A stretch of 25,611 nt of DNA, from assembly GCA_030598885.1 (NCBI GenBank), contig JAUVOZ010000005.1, positions 1 to 25,611 of the forward strand, in the 5' to 3' direction. The notes under the pieces are model-generated. The model ran no database searches, had not been told where the DNA came from, and saw only the letters and a program-made list of their open reading frames with translations. Below are positions 7,644 to 14,707 of this stretch, piece after piece; position 1 is the first letter of the stretch, and each line of letters begins with the position of its first letter. Made by a program: the position numbers and the translations under genes. Origin of the DNA: Anaerolineae bacterium (GTDB lineage: Bacteria; Chloroflexota; Anaerolineae; Anaerolineales; E44-bin32).

Positions 7644-8351
7644 TTAAATTTTATTGAAACCGAGACCCTTCGACTTGAGCGAGACGAAGCAGTTCTTGCC
7701 GATCACCAGATGGTCAAGGACCTCGATATCAAGTAGGCTTCCCGCCTCGACCAACGCTCTAGTTACGCTCACATCCTCAGGACTGGGAGTTGGGTCACCG
7801 CTTGGATGGTTATGAACGATGATAATTGAGGCTGCATTGGACCGTACCGCATCCCGAAAAACCTCCCCGACACGAATGAGAGATGTGTTTAGTGATCCGC
7901 GATAGACTTCAATCGTTCGGATCAGACGGTTTCGTGTGTCCAGGAGAAGAACGCGCAGATGCTCTTGCTCCAAGGCACCCATTTCATAAAGCAGAAGGGC
8001 CGCGGCGTCACTCGGGGATTGGATCGTAGGCCGGTCTTCGGGCACGGCCGCTCCCAGTCGACGGCCCAATTCCACCGCCGCCTTCAGTTGAGCTGCTTTT
8101 GCTGGCCCTATCCCCCGCCGACTGCGTAATTCTTCATAGGGTACCCGGTGCAATCCTGACAACCCGCCTAAATCCATTAACAAATCTTGCGCCAATTGCA
8201 CAGCATTCAAGCCCTCTATCCCCGTACGGAGTAAAATTGCGATTAATTCAGCGCTGGAGAGTGCTCCTGCTCCCAGAGCTGCCAACCGCTCGCGTGGGCG
8301 TTCCGAAGTCGCGAGGTCGGTTATCCGGTATCCTGTATGTCTCTCCCCCAT
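7644..8351 (-). CDS. radC: RadC family JAMM/MPN domain protein
   Basis: The 235-residue protein has the standard RadC layout. An N-terminal helix-hairpin-helix region (RRGIGPAKAAQL, about 79-90) is followed by an MPN/JAB domain with HNHPSGDPTPSPED (His180, His182, Asp193) and an upstream Glu163 in GEVF. Despite the name, a direct role in DNA repair is unproven; the family is thought to be a metal-dependent hydrolase acting near DNA. The ATG at 8351 was chosen over an in-frame TTG six codons upstream, because a GGAGGG Shine-Dalgarno sits inside that extension at the right distance and a consensus promoter lies just above. The M23 gene follows 13 bases downstream. Confidence 0.93.
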   Translation of the reverse strand: MGERHTGYRITDLATSERPRERLAALGAGALSSAELIAILLRTGIEGLNAVQLAQDLLMDLGGLSGLHRVPYEELRSRRGIGPAKAAQLKAAVELGRRLGAAVPEDRPTIQSPSDAAALLLYEMGALEQEHLRVLLLDTRNRLIRTIEVYRGSLNTSLIRVGEVFRDAVRSNAASIIIVHNHPSGDPTPSPEDVSVTRALVEAGSLLDIEVLDHLVIGKNCFVSLKSKGLGFNKI

Positions 8352-8397
8352 GTTGCCCTCCGGGTGCAATATTCAAGCCGCAAGGCGCGACTATCGG

Positions 8398-8426
8398 ACT
8401 ATACTTCAGGCGGTTGACTGTGTCAA
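8398..8426 (-). promoter_or_regulatory. Sigma-70-type promoter for radC
   Basis: On the minus strand, TTGACA (8426-8421), a 17-base spacer and TATAGT (8403-8398) give a near-consensus promoter. The start is expected near 8391, about 40 bases before the radC ATG. The -35 hexamer sits in the right arm of a GTTGAC-TGT-GTCAAC palindrome. Confidence 0.7.
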
Positions 8427-8427
8427 C
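8413..8427. promoter_or_regulatory. Palindrome over the radC -35 box, possible operator
   Basis: GTTGAC and GTCAAC form a perfect 6-bp inverted repeat separated by TGT. It lies between the divergent radC and zinc-ribbon genes and covers the radC -35 element. A dimeric repressor could bind here, but a chance palindrome around a -35 box is also possible. Confidence 0.35.
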
Positions 8428-8465
8428 GCGGCCTGAAAGTTGCATCTGTCTGGGAACTGTACGCG

Positions 8466-8474
8466 TGCTATAAT
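8466..8474 (+). promoter_or_regulatory. Extended -10 promoter for the zinc-ribbon membrane gene
   Basis: TGCTATAAT at 8466-8474 is a consensus extended -10 element. The start is expected near 8481, with GGGAG just before the ATG at 8496, giving a very short leader. TTGCAT at 8440-8445 is too far away (23 bases) to be a normal -35. Confidence 0.6.
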
Positions 8475-8495
8475 TTCAGTCTGTGGGAGCATACC

Positions 8496-8987
8496 ATGCC
8501 ACCTGTGATTAACCTGAGTTCTCTCGGAAACCTGCTCACCTACCTGACAGCATTTTTCGGAGCTTTCCTGGCGGCACTTTGGCTGAGCTTGGTTTTCTGG
8601 ACCTTACGTGATATCCGATCGCGATCCCAAGATCGTTTGGTTCATATCCTGGCGTCATTAGTGGTGGCTGTCCTTATTCTGCCCGGTCTGGTGATCTATA
8701 TGATACTCCGCCCACGACAGACGCTGAATGAAGCTTATGGACATACGTTGGAGGAAGAAGCGCTTCTCTCGCAAATTGAGGATAGACCTGCATGCCCTGG
8801 CTGTGGAGCCCGTCTAAGATCCGACTGGCAGGTATGCCCCAACTGCCACACCCGACTTCGCAAACCGTGCACCCACTGCAGTCGATTGATGGAACTGCCT
8901 TGGCAGATTTGCCCCTATTGCGGCACACTAGCTCCTGGAGTGCGTACGGAAGGATCTATATCTGAAACTGAGGTTTCGTTGGGTTGA
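8496..8987 (+). CDS. Membrane-anchored double zinc-ribbon protein
   Basis: The 163-residue protein has two hydrophobic helices (about residues 10-33 and 46-68) followed by a tail with two zinc ribbons. The cysteine pairs are CPGC...CPNC and CTHC...CPYC, eight cysteines in four CX2C knuckles, the pattern of the DZR fold. The ribbons are expected on the cytosolic side. The family has no known reaction, and a scaffold or sensor role is only a guess. The ATG follows GGGAG at a suitable distance. It is transcribed divergently from radC and converges on enolase, with a GC-rich hairpin between. Confidence 0.8.
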   Translation: MPPVINLSSLGNLLTYLTAFFGAFLAALWLSLVFWTLRDIRSRSQDRLVHILASLVVAVLILPGLVIYMILRPRQTLNEAYGHTLEEEALLSQIEDRPACPGCGARLRSDWQVCPNCHTRLRKPCTHCSRLMELPWQICPYCGTLAPGVRTEGSISETEVSLG

Positions 8988-9024
8988 TATTGGGAAATCT
9001 AACTAATACCTATGTAGTAGCAAC

Positions 9025-9051
9025 CCGGGGCGGGTATGAAACCAGCCCCGG
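9025..9051. terminator. GC-rich hairpin between convergent genes
   Basis: CCGGGGC (9025-9031) pairs with GCCCCGG (9045-9051), and GGT/ACC can extend the stem inside. It lies between the ends of the zinc-ribbon gene (+) and enolase (-). The plus side is followed by ATTAGTTTAAT, a poor T-tract, so it may work in either direction but weakly. Confidence 0.55.
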
Positions 9052-9073
9052 ATTAGTTTAATCTTCTCACTAT

Positions 9074-10372
9074 TTATGGCATCCCCTGCCCAATAGCCGA
9101 CCAACCAGCGTAGGCTGCAGATTGGTCCAACTCCTCTTCGATTCGCAAGAGTTGATTGTACTTTGCTACCCTATCTGAACGTGCTGGCGCGCCGGTTTTA
9201 ATCTGACCCATATTGAGCGCAACAGCCAGGTCGGCGATTGTCGTGTCTTCTGTCTCTCCCGACCGGTGTGAGGTCACCGCTCTCCAACCAGATCGTTGAC
9301 ACAACTCGACGGCTTCGATAGTCTCGGTGAGCGTGCCGATCTGATTAAATTTAACCAGCAGGGCATTGCAAGCAAGTTCATCTATCGCCTTACGAACACG
9401 ATCAGGGTTGGTCACCAGCAGATCATCACCAACAATCTGAATACGTTCACCGATTTCTTTGGTCATCAATTGCCAGCTCTCCCAATCATCCTGGGCTAAG
9501 CCATCTTCAATCGATACAATCGGATACTGATCTACCCACGACTTCCAGAAGGCGACCATCTCCTCACCGCTGAGTTCCACTCCCTCGCTTCGCAGATGAT
9601 AACGCCCTGCCTTCTCGTCGTAGAACTCCGACGCGGCCGGGTCTAACGCAATAGCCACCTGCTCCCCTGCGATGTATCCCGCGTTGGCGATCGCCTCCAG
9701 GATGATCTCCACCGCCTCAACATTCGCCTTCAGCGCTGGGGCAAAGCCTCCCTCATCACCTACCAGCGCGGTATAGCCCCTAAGCTTAAGCACCTCTCGC
9801 AGGCTGTGATAGATTTCAACCCCCCAACGAAGCCCCTCAGCGAAGGTCGGAGCGCCGAGTGGCATAACCATGAACTCCTGAAAATCCGTTGACTGCCAGT
9901 CGGTATGAGCCCCACCGTTTAAAATGTTCAACATCGGCACTGGCAGAACATGAGCTTGTATACCACCCAAGTATCGATAGAGAGGCATCCCCAATGAAAC
10001 AGCCGTGGCTTTAGCCACAGCCAGGCTGACGCCCAGGATGGCATTAGCTCCCAATCGCGATTTATTATCTGTACCATCAAGGTCAAGCAACGCTGAGTCG
10101 ATTGAGCGTTGCGCCATCGCATCCCACCCCAATAACATCTCATAAATAGTGGTGTTGACGTTTTCGACAGCCTTGATCACGCCCTTGCCACGATAACGAT
10201 CCTCATCGCCGTCGCGCATCTCTAACGCTTCATGAACGCCAGTCGAAGCCCCGGAGGGCACCATGGCTCTTCCCCAACTGCCGTCCAACAGAATCACTTC
10301 AACTTCCACAGTCGGATTACCACGTGAGTCGAGCATCTCGCGTGCGTGAATTGATTCAATGGTGGTATGCAT
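9074..10372 (-). CDS. eno: Enolase (phosphopyruvate hydratase)
   Basis: The 432-residue enzyme interconverts 2-phosphoglycerate and phosphoenolpyruvate in glycolysis and gluconeogenesis, in the cytosol and with Mg2+. The length is typical. The sequence contains the N-terminal AREMLDSRGNPTVEVEV, the flexible loop SGASTGVHEA, the metal-ligand segments SIEDGLAQDDW and GDDLLVTNP, the catalytic-lysine strand KFNQIGTLTE and the signature SHRSGETED. The ATG at 10372 has GGAGAC upstream and an independent promoter. The gene stands alone, divergent from mnmA. No feature suggests a paralogue or a damaged copy. Confidence 0.98.
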   Translation of the reverse strand: MHTTIESIHAREMLDSRGNPTVEVEVILLDGSWGRAMVPSGASTGVHEALEMRDGDEDRYRGKGVIKAVENVNTTIYEMLLGWDAMAQRSIDSALLDLDGTDNKSRLGANAILGVSLAVAKATAVSLGMPLYRYLGGIQAHVLPVPMLNILNGGAHTDWQSTDFQEFMVMPLGAPTFAEGLRWGVEIYHSLREVLKLRGYTALVGDEGGFAPALKANVEAVEIILEAIANAGYIAGEQVAIALDPAASEFYDEKAGRYHLRSEGVELSGEEMVAFWKSWVDQYPIVSIEDGLAQDDWESWQLMTKEIGERIQIVGDDLLVTNPDRVRKAIDELACNALLVKFNQIGTLTETIEAVELCQRSGWRAVTSHRSGETEDTTIADLAVALNMGQIKTGAPARSDRVAKYNQLLRIEEELDQSAAYAGWSAIGQGMP

Positions 10373-10405
10373 CGTTTATCGTCTCCTTCAGTGCGGAGTA
10401 TGCTC

Positions 10406-10435
10406 ATTATACCCACTACCTGCAATTGCTGTCAT
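10406..10435 (-). promoter_or_regulatory. Promoter for enolase
   Basis: On the minus strand, ATGACA (10435-10430), an 18-base spacer and a perfect TATAAT (10411-10406) form a good promoter. The start is expected near 10399, leaving a leader of about 27 bases that carries GAAGGAGAC before the ATG. Confidence 0.65.
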
Positions 10436-10494
10436 CTAATAAAATTATGGGCGGTTATGATATTTGTCAAGCCCATTACTCAATTCACCCGTCG

Positions 10495-10503
10495 TGATAG
10501 AAT
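10495..10503 (+). promoter_or_regulatory. Extended -10 promoter for mnmA, probably leaderless
   Basis: TGATAGAAT (10495-10503) is an extended -10 element whose last base is only six bases before the mnmA ATG at 10510. The transcript would start at or next to the A of the start codon, and no Shine-Dalgarno site is present. Confidence 0.5.
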
Positions 10504-10509
10504 CCAGTC

Positions 10510-11616
10510 ATGTCTGAGGATAGAAACCACATCGATTATTCTGAAAGCCTGAAACTACAGGGGCGAGTTGCCATAGCCATGAGCGGAGGGGTTGATAGTT
10601 CAGTAGCTGCTGCCCTACTCGTCGAACAAGGCGTGGACGTTTTCGGTTTGATGATGCGTCTTTGGGGTGCCGGACCGGATCGACGCAATCGTTGTTGTTC
10701 TCCAGAAGATGTGAGCATCGCTCGCAGTCTTGCTGAGCAACTAGACATCCCATTTCACGTGGTGGATGTCCAAGATCGGTTCAAAAAATACGTAGTAGAC
10801 CCCTTTATCGATGGCTATGCGAATGGCATAACGCCAAATCCATGCTTGATCTGCAACCGCTTCATGCGCTGGGGTACCCTCCTTCACCAGGCGCGTGAAA
10901 TGGGAGCCACTCACCTGGCCACAGGACATTACGCCCGTCTAGAAATGCGTGACGGGGTACATCTTCTATTACGCGGTAAGGATAGATCGAAGGATCAATC
11001 CTACGTGCTGAGTATTCTCAACCAAGATGATTTGGCGCATACCCTCTTCCCTTTGGGTGAGTACACCAAAGATAAGGTGCGGCAATACGCTAAGCGTATT
11101 GCTCTCCCTGTAGCAGAAAAACCTGATAGCCAAGATCTATGTTTCGTCACCGAGGGCGATTACCGCGATTTCCTACGCCAACAGGGCGTCCCCCTACCTC
11201 CTCCCGGTCCCATTGTTGATCAAATGGGCAATATTCTTGGCCAACACCAGGGATTGACCAACTACACTATCGGCCAACGACGTGGGCTTGGTATCGCCAT
11301 GTCCCACCCACTTTACGTAATAGAGAAAGTATTATCTACTAATACTCTGGTTGTCGGTCCGATAGATGGCCTGGGGCGAAAACAATTCCTTGCTGGACCG
11401 GTGAATTGGATTAGAGGCCAACCGCCCGAGGATGCCCTCCAGATTAATGTACAGGTGCGTTATAAGGCCAATGAGGTCGAAGCCTTTATTGAACTCCTTC
11501 AGGATGGCTTTGTCGAGGTGAAATTAAGTGAGTCTATCCCAGACATCACTCCGGGACAGTCAGCTGTATTCTATAATGGCGAGGTGTGCCTGGGAGGAGG
11601 GGTCATCCGGTCATGA
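10510..11616 (+). CDS. mnmA: tRNA-specific 2-thiouridylase MnmA
   Basis: The 368-residue enzyme adds sulfur to the wobble uridine (U34) of tRNAs for Glu, Gln and Lys, using ATP and a persulfide relay. The PP-loop SGGVDSS is at residues 25-31. The two redox-active cysteines are visible: Cys112 in NPCLIC and Cys211 in DSQDLCF. The tRNA-recognition region GHYARL follows near 139-144 and the beta-barrel C-terminus is complete. Length matches the family. The ATG at 10510 has no SD but directly follows an extended -10 box, so the mRNA is likely leaderless. The downstream membrane gene overlaps it by four bases. Confidence 0.97.
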   Translation: MSEDRNHIDYSESLKLQGRVAIAMSGGVDSSVAAALLVEQGVDVFGLMMRLWGAGPDRRNRCCSPEDVSIARSLAEQLDIPFHVVDVQDRFKKYVVDPFIDGYANGITPNPCLICNRFMRWGTLLHQAREMGATHLATGHYARLEMRDGVHLLLRGKDRSKDQSYVLSILNQDDLAHTLFPLGEYTKDKVRQYAKRIALPVAEKPDSQDLCFVTEGDYRDFLRQQGVPLPPPGPIVDQMGNILGQHQGLTNYTIGQRRGLGIAMSHPLYVIEKVLSTNTLVVGPIDGLGRKQFLAGPVNWIRGQPPEDALQINVQVRYKANEVEAFIELLQDGFVEVKLSESIPDITPGQSAVFYNGEVCLGGGVIRS

Positions 11617-11915
11617 ACGCTCCGAGCATATTTCTCGGTACTTTGATCGCCATCGCCTGTGGTCTGGTTTTTCACCTGATACGGGGTGGAAGAATATCCC
11701 GTCTAGGGCTTTATGTGGCAACCGCTTGGGTTGCATTCTTCGTTGGTCATATGGTGGGTGTATGGTTGGAATGGGACTTCTTGCGACTGGGATCCTTGAA
11801 CCTCTTTCCTGCCATGTTGGCGACCATGCTGGGATTGATCTCCGCCAGTGTATTAGCCGGTCCAGAACGGTCACCGCTTGGCCGCCGGAGAAGGCGAAAG
11901 CCGCCGAAGAAATAA
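11613..11915 (+). CDS. Small three-span membrane protein, unknown function
   Basis: The 100-residue protein has three hydrophobic stretches (about residues 4-24, 31-54 and 62-82) and a very basic C-terminus (RRRRRKPPKK), which should stay in the cytosol. The ATG at 11613 overlaps the mnmA stop as ATGA, and a GGAGGAGG Shine-Dalgarno lies at 11593-11600, so translation is coupled. An in-frame GTG at 11586 is less likely. I do not recognise a family, and nothing ties it to tRNA thiolation except position. Confidence 0.75.
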   Translation: MNAPSIFLGTLIAIACGLVFHLIRGGRISRLGLYVATAWVAFFVGHMVGVWLEWDFLRLGSLNLFPAMLATMLGLISASVLAGPERSPLGRRRRRKPPKK

Positions 11916-11931
11916 GGTAGAAGCAGCGTTA

Positions 11932-11940
11932 TGCTATAAT
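11932..11940 (+). promoter_or_regulatory. Extended -10 promoter before the DUF948-like gene, probably leaderless
   Basis: TGCTATAAT (11932-11940) is a perfect extended -10 element. The ATG at 11950 begins nine bases after it, so transcription should start within a few bases of the start codon. No Shine-Dalgarno site is seen. Confidence 0.55.
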
Positions 11941-11949
11941 GTGCCTGAT

Positions 11950-12399
11950 ATGAGCGAAGCAACCAGCGAATATGATTCACCCGAACTCGAATCCCTACAA
12001 CCCTCTGAACGGATTGAAAAATCGCGTGCCTGGGTTGTGGCTATTGTCCTTCTGCTGGCATTAATAATCACTGGGCTTATCTTAGCGGTGATCTCAATGG
12101 TCAACAACCCTGATCAAACTGAGATCATCAGAGATATCGTCATCATCTTCATGGCTGTTGAATCCTCGTTGATCGGGATTGTAATGATCATCCTGATCAC
12201 ACAGCTAGCCCGATTGACAGCTATGCTCCAAAACGAGATCAAGCCCATCCTTGATTCGACAAATGAGACATTAAACACGTTGCGAGGAACGACCACATTC
12301 TTGAGTAATAATCTTGTTGATCCCGTTGTTAAAGCCAATAGCGTAATTACCGCGCTGAGGCGGGCAATCGAACTTTTACCCATTAGCCGTCGCAGGTAA
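11950..12399 (+). CDS. DUF948/YtxG-like membrane protein
   Basis: The 149-residue protein has a charged N-terminus, two hydrophobic helices (about 28-50 and 63-87) and an amphipathic C-terminal region (IKPILDSTNETLNTLRGTTTFLSNN...) like that of DUF948 proteins, which often pair with YtxH. In Bacillus the ytxG-ytxH pair belongs to the general stress regulon; here the pairing with the next gene is the main support. The ATG at 11950 was preferred to a far upstream in-frame start because a perfect extended -10 box lies between them. The molecular role is unknown, and the family call is tentative. Confidence 0.7.
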   Translation: MSEATSEYDSPELESLQPSERIEKSRAWVVAIVLLLALIITGLILAVISMVNNPDQTEIIRDIVIIFMAVESSLIGIVMIILITQLARLTAMLQNEIKPILDSTNETLNTLRGTTTFLSNNLVDPVVKANSVITALRRAIELLPISRRR

Positions 12400-12429
12400 G
12401 CGCTCACGGCGTATAAAGGAGTGAGAGAT

Positions 12430-12792
12430 ATGTCAGATCGAGACAGCGATTTTGGGGCCTTTATCTCTGGATTCGTCATCGGGGGATTAGTTGGAGCAGC
12501 TGTGTCCTTATTGCTTGCCCCTCAATCCGGTGAAGAAACCCGAACCTTGATCCGCGAGAGGGGAATCGAGCTCAAGGAACAAGTTGAACAGACTACAATG
12601 GAAACTCGGGCAAAGGCCGAGAAATTGGCTCAGGATGCCAGAGAGAGGGCAGAAGAGCTTCAGAAAAAGGGCCAGGTGATCCTGGAGGAACAAAGAAGTC
12701 GAATTGAACACGCGGTTGAGACAGGCAAGCGAGCCGCTAAGCGAAAAAAGGGCGAAGCGAAGGCTGAGGGCGAGGCACCAGCCGAAGCTTAG
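12430..12792 (+). CDS. YtxH-like domain protein
   Basis: The 120-residue protein has the YtxH layout. A glycine-rich membrane helix (FGAFISGFVIGGLVGAAVSLLLAP) is followed by the family signature APQSGEETR. A long charged coiled-coil tail rich in Glu, Lys, Arg and Ala then ends with AEGEAPAEA. It is probably anchored in the cell membrane with the coil in the cytosol. The start is the ATG at 12430, with a perfect AAGGAG eight bases upstream at 12416-12421; an in-frame GTG at 12421 overlaps that site and is rejected. It follows the DUF948-like gene by 30 bases and ends before a strong hairpin. Confidence 0.82.
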   Translation: MSDRDSDFGAFISGFVIGGLVGAAVSLLLAPQSGEETRTLIRERGIELKEQVEQTTMETRAKAEKLAQDARERAEELQKKGQVILEEQRSRIEHAVETGKRAAKRKKGEAKAEGEAPAEA

Positions 12793-12885
12793 TAGCCACC
12801 ATAATATCTAATACCAAGCTTGCTGAGCGTAATCTATTTTACGGTCTTGCTGGTTGTGTTCCGGCGAAAGATCAGCTTATGACAC

Positions 12886-12914
12886 AAAGGGCGTACACTA
12901 TGTGCGCCCTTTTG
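12886..12914. terminator. Bidirectional rho-independent terminator
   Basis: AAAGGGCG (12886-12893) pairs with CGCCCTTT (12905-12912), and CAC/GTG extend the stem inside a bulge. On the plus strand the stem runs into TTTTGTTTAAT. It lies between the convergent YtxH-like and NAD(P)H-hydrate repair genes and probably serves both. Confidence 0.8.
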
Positions 12915-12915
12915 T

Positions 12916-14574
12916 TTAATGTTGCATTGAGATCTCTGGCTGCTCAGTAATTGCTATCAACTCCATCATGGCCCCTGGTAGCGCATCAGCCACGTCACCA
13001 GCCAGTACACTGGCATCCGATCCGATCATCTCCTCCGCCAACTCTCCGGCGCGCCCGTGCAGGAATGCCCCCATCACAGCTGATTCATAAGCCGGCAGTC
13101 CCTGTGCCCTAAAACCAACGATCGCACCGGCGAGCACATCACCCGTACCTGCTCGAGCTAACGCTGGCGTAGCGAAAGGCATTACCGTCGTACGACCGTC
13201 AGGGGAAGCAACAACAGTGAAAGCCCCTTTCAGCACAACAACGTGCCCCCAGGTGCTAGCCCACGACCTTGCTGCGCCAATCCGATCTGCTTGAATGTCA
13301 TCTTTTTGTTGATCAGTCAACACGGCCATTTCACCAGGGTGAGGTGTCAGCACAGAGCTCTCCGGCAGGAGATCAGGCCAACCTGAGATCCGTTTCATCA
13401 ACTTAAGACCATCGGCGTCGACCACGCAAGGTGGCAGATGGGAGATTTGCCCCTCCTTCCGATCCCTGGCATGGATGAAACCAATCTGTCCCCGAGCCCG
13501 ACCGGCTCCCGCACTTAGTAGTTCATCTAAGAAAACCTCGGTGGCTGGATCCTGCCCGAAGCCGGGACCTAGAAGCAACGCCTGGGTTTGGTCTAGTTCT
13601 TTCTCAAGAACTGCGGCTGCGCCCTCAGCGATTACCCCCATCTCATGCGGAAGAACAACCCAGGTTGCTTCTGGCAATTGTGGTACCAGCATCGGTTGGA
13701 TTGGAGCCGGCACAGCCAGAGTGACTAAACCCGCGCCAACCCGATACGCTCCTATTCCCGCCAGAGATGCTGCTCCAGGATAATTTATCGATCCGGCTAC
13801 AATCAACGCCCGCCCAAACGTACCTTTATGGGCATCCTTCGGCCGATCAGGCAACCAACCCCTGATTGTTTCCCTTGTTGCCAGCTCTAAATTTATACTA
13901 GCGAATTCCTCTAGATCATCAGTTATCCCGATGTCAGCCAAGATTAGTTCACCGACGGCTTTTGCCCCGGGGAAGTTGATTAATCCCTGTTTGACAGCAG
14001 CCAGGGTTACGGTTAAATCACAGTCCAACGCTTCCTTAGCTAGCTGGCCGCTGTCGCAATCCAAACCAGAAGGACAGTCCACCGCGACAACTATGGGTCT
14101 TCGCTCTCGATCGGTTATTACTTTTTTCGCCGTGCGTAACACATCCTCAGCCACACCCTTTAATGGAAGGCTGAACCCCGTACCTAGAACGGCATCCACA
14201 ATTAAATCCGCCCGCCTAATTAACTTCCGCAGCATCCGCCAACGCGGATCCTGTTCGACGGTCGTGATCTCAGCGGCTTGTTTGGCCAGCCTGGCCAGGT
14301 TGGCATCCTCCTCTGAGCGTGAATGGGTCAGGTACGCCGACACGTTTGCCCCGGCTTCAGCCAAGTAATGACCTGCGACCAGACCATCGCCGCCATTGTT
14401 GCCTGAACCGACCAGGATAGAAACTTGCTTCCCACTCAGGTTCGGCCACCGATTAAGAATGGCTTCGGCAACCGCGCGTCCGGCGTTCTCCATCATCTGA
14501 TCATATGTCAATCCCGATGCATCGGCTGCCTTTTCAATCTTACGCATTTGTCCAACAGTTACGATCTTAACCAA
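12916..14574 (-). CDS. nnr: Bifunctional NAD(P)H-hydrate epimerase / ADP-dependent dehydratase
   Basis: The 552-residue fusion repairs damaged NADHX and NADPHX in the cytosol. The N-terminal YjeF_N epimerase domain (about 1-235) shows MENAGRAV, GSGNNGGDG (56-64), DAVLGTG (127-133) and AVDCPSGLDCDSG (164-176). The C-terminal ribokinase-like dehydratase (about 245-540) shows GRALIVAGS, LGPGFGQD (335-342), TPHPGE (410-415) and ARAGTGDVLAG (473-483). Length and order match the E. coli-type fusion. It uses a TTG start at 14574, placed a few bases after an AAGGAGGGA Shine-Dalgarno. It is transcribed alone or read through from the oxidoreductase gene 133 bases upstream; no promoter was clear. Confidence 0.96.
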   Translation of the reverse strand: MVKIVTVGQMRKIEKAADASGLTYDQMMENAGRAVAEAILNRWPNLSGKQVSILVGSGNNGGDGLVAGHYLAEAGANVSAYLTHSRSEEDANLARLAKQAAEITTVEQDPRWRMLRKLIRRADLIVDAVLGTGFSLPLKGVAEDVLRTAKKVITDRERRPIVVAVDCPSGLDCDSGQLAKEALDCDLTVTLAAVKQGLINFPGAKAVGELILADIGITDDLEEFASINLELATRETIRGWLPDRPKDAHKGTFGRALIVAGSINYPGAASLAGIGAYRVGAGLVTLAVPAPIQPMLVPQLPEATWVVLPHEMGVIAEGAAAVLEKELDQTQALLLGPGFGQDPATEVFLDELLSAGAGRARGQIGFIHARDRKEGQISHLPPCVVDADGLKLMKRISGWPDLLPESSVLTPHPGEMAVLTDQQKDDIQADRIGAARSWASTWGHVVVLKGAFTVVASPDGRTTVMPFATPALARAGTGDVLAGAIVGFRAQGLPAYESAVMGAFLHGRAGELAEEMIGSDASVLAGDVADALPGAMMELIAITEQPEISMQH

Positions 14575-14707
14575 GCTTCCCTCCTTAAAGATTAACTGTC
14601 TCCTCTACCCTAAACCCAATCCGGTATGTTATCAGCCATGAAAGATGTTATAAACTATTATTCGATTTTGGCTTTCTGCAGCACCTGCAATATATCAGGG
14701 AACAGAT

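Noticed and set aside
10444..10470. A second possible enolase promoter (TTGACA on the minus strand at 10470-10465).
   Set aside because: The only -10-like sequence downstream is at a 15-base spacing, which is too short; the promoter nearer the gene is better.
11528..11920. A 130-codon plus-strand frame overlapping the end of mnmA and the small membrane gene.
   Set aside because: The other frame has an ATGA overlap, a Shine-Dalgarno site and membrane spans; this one has none of these.
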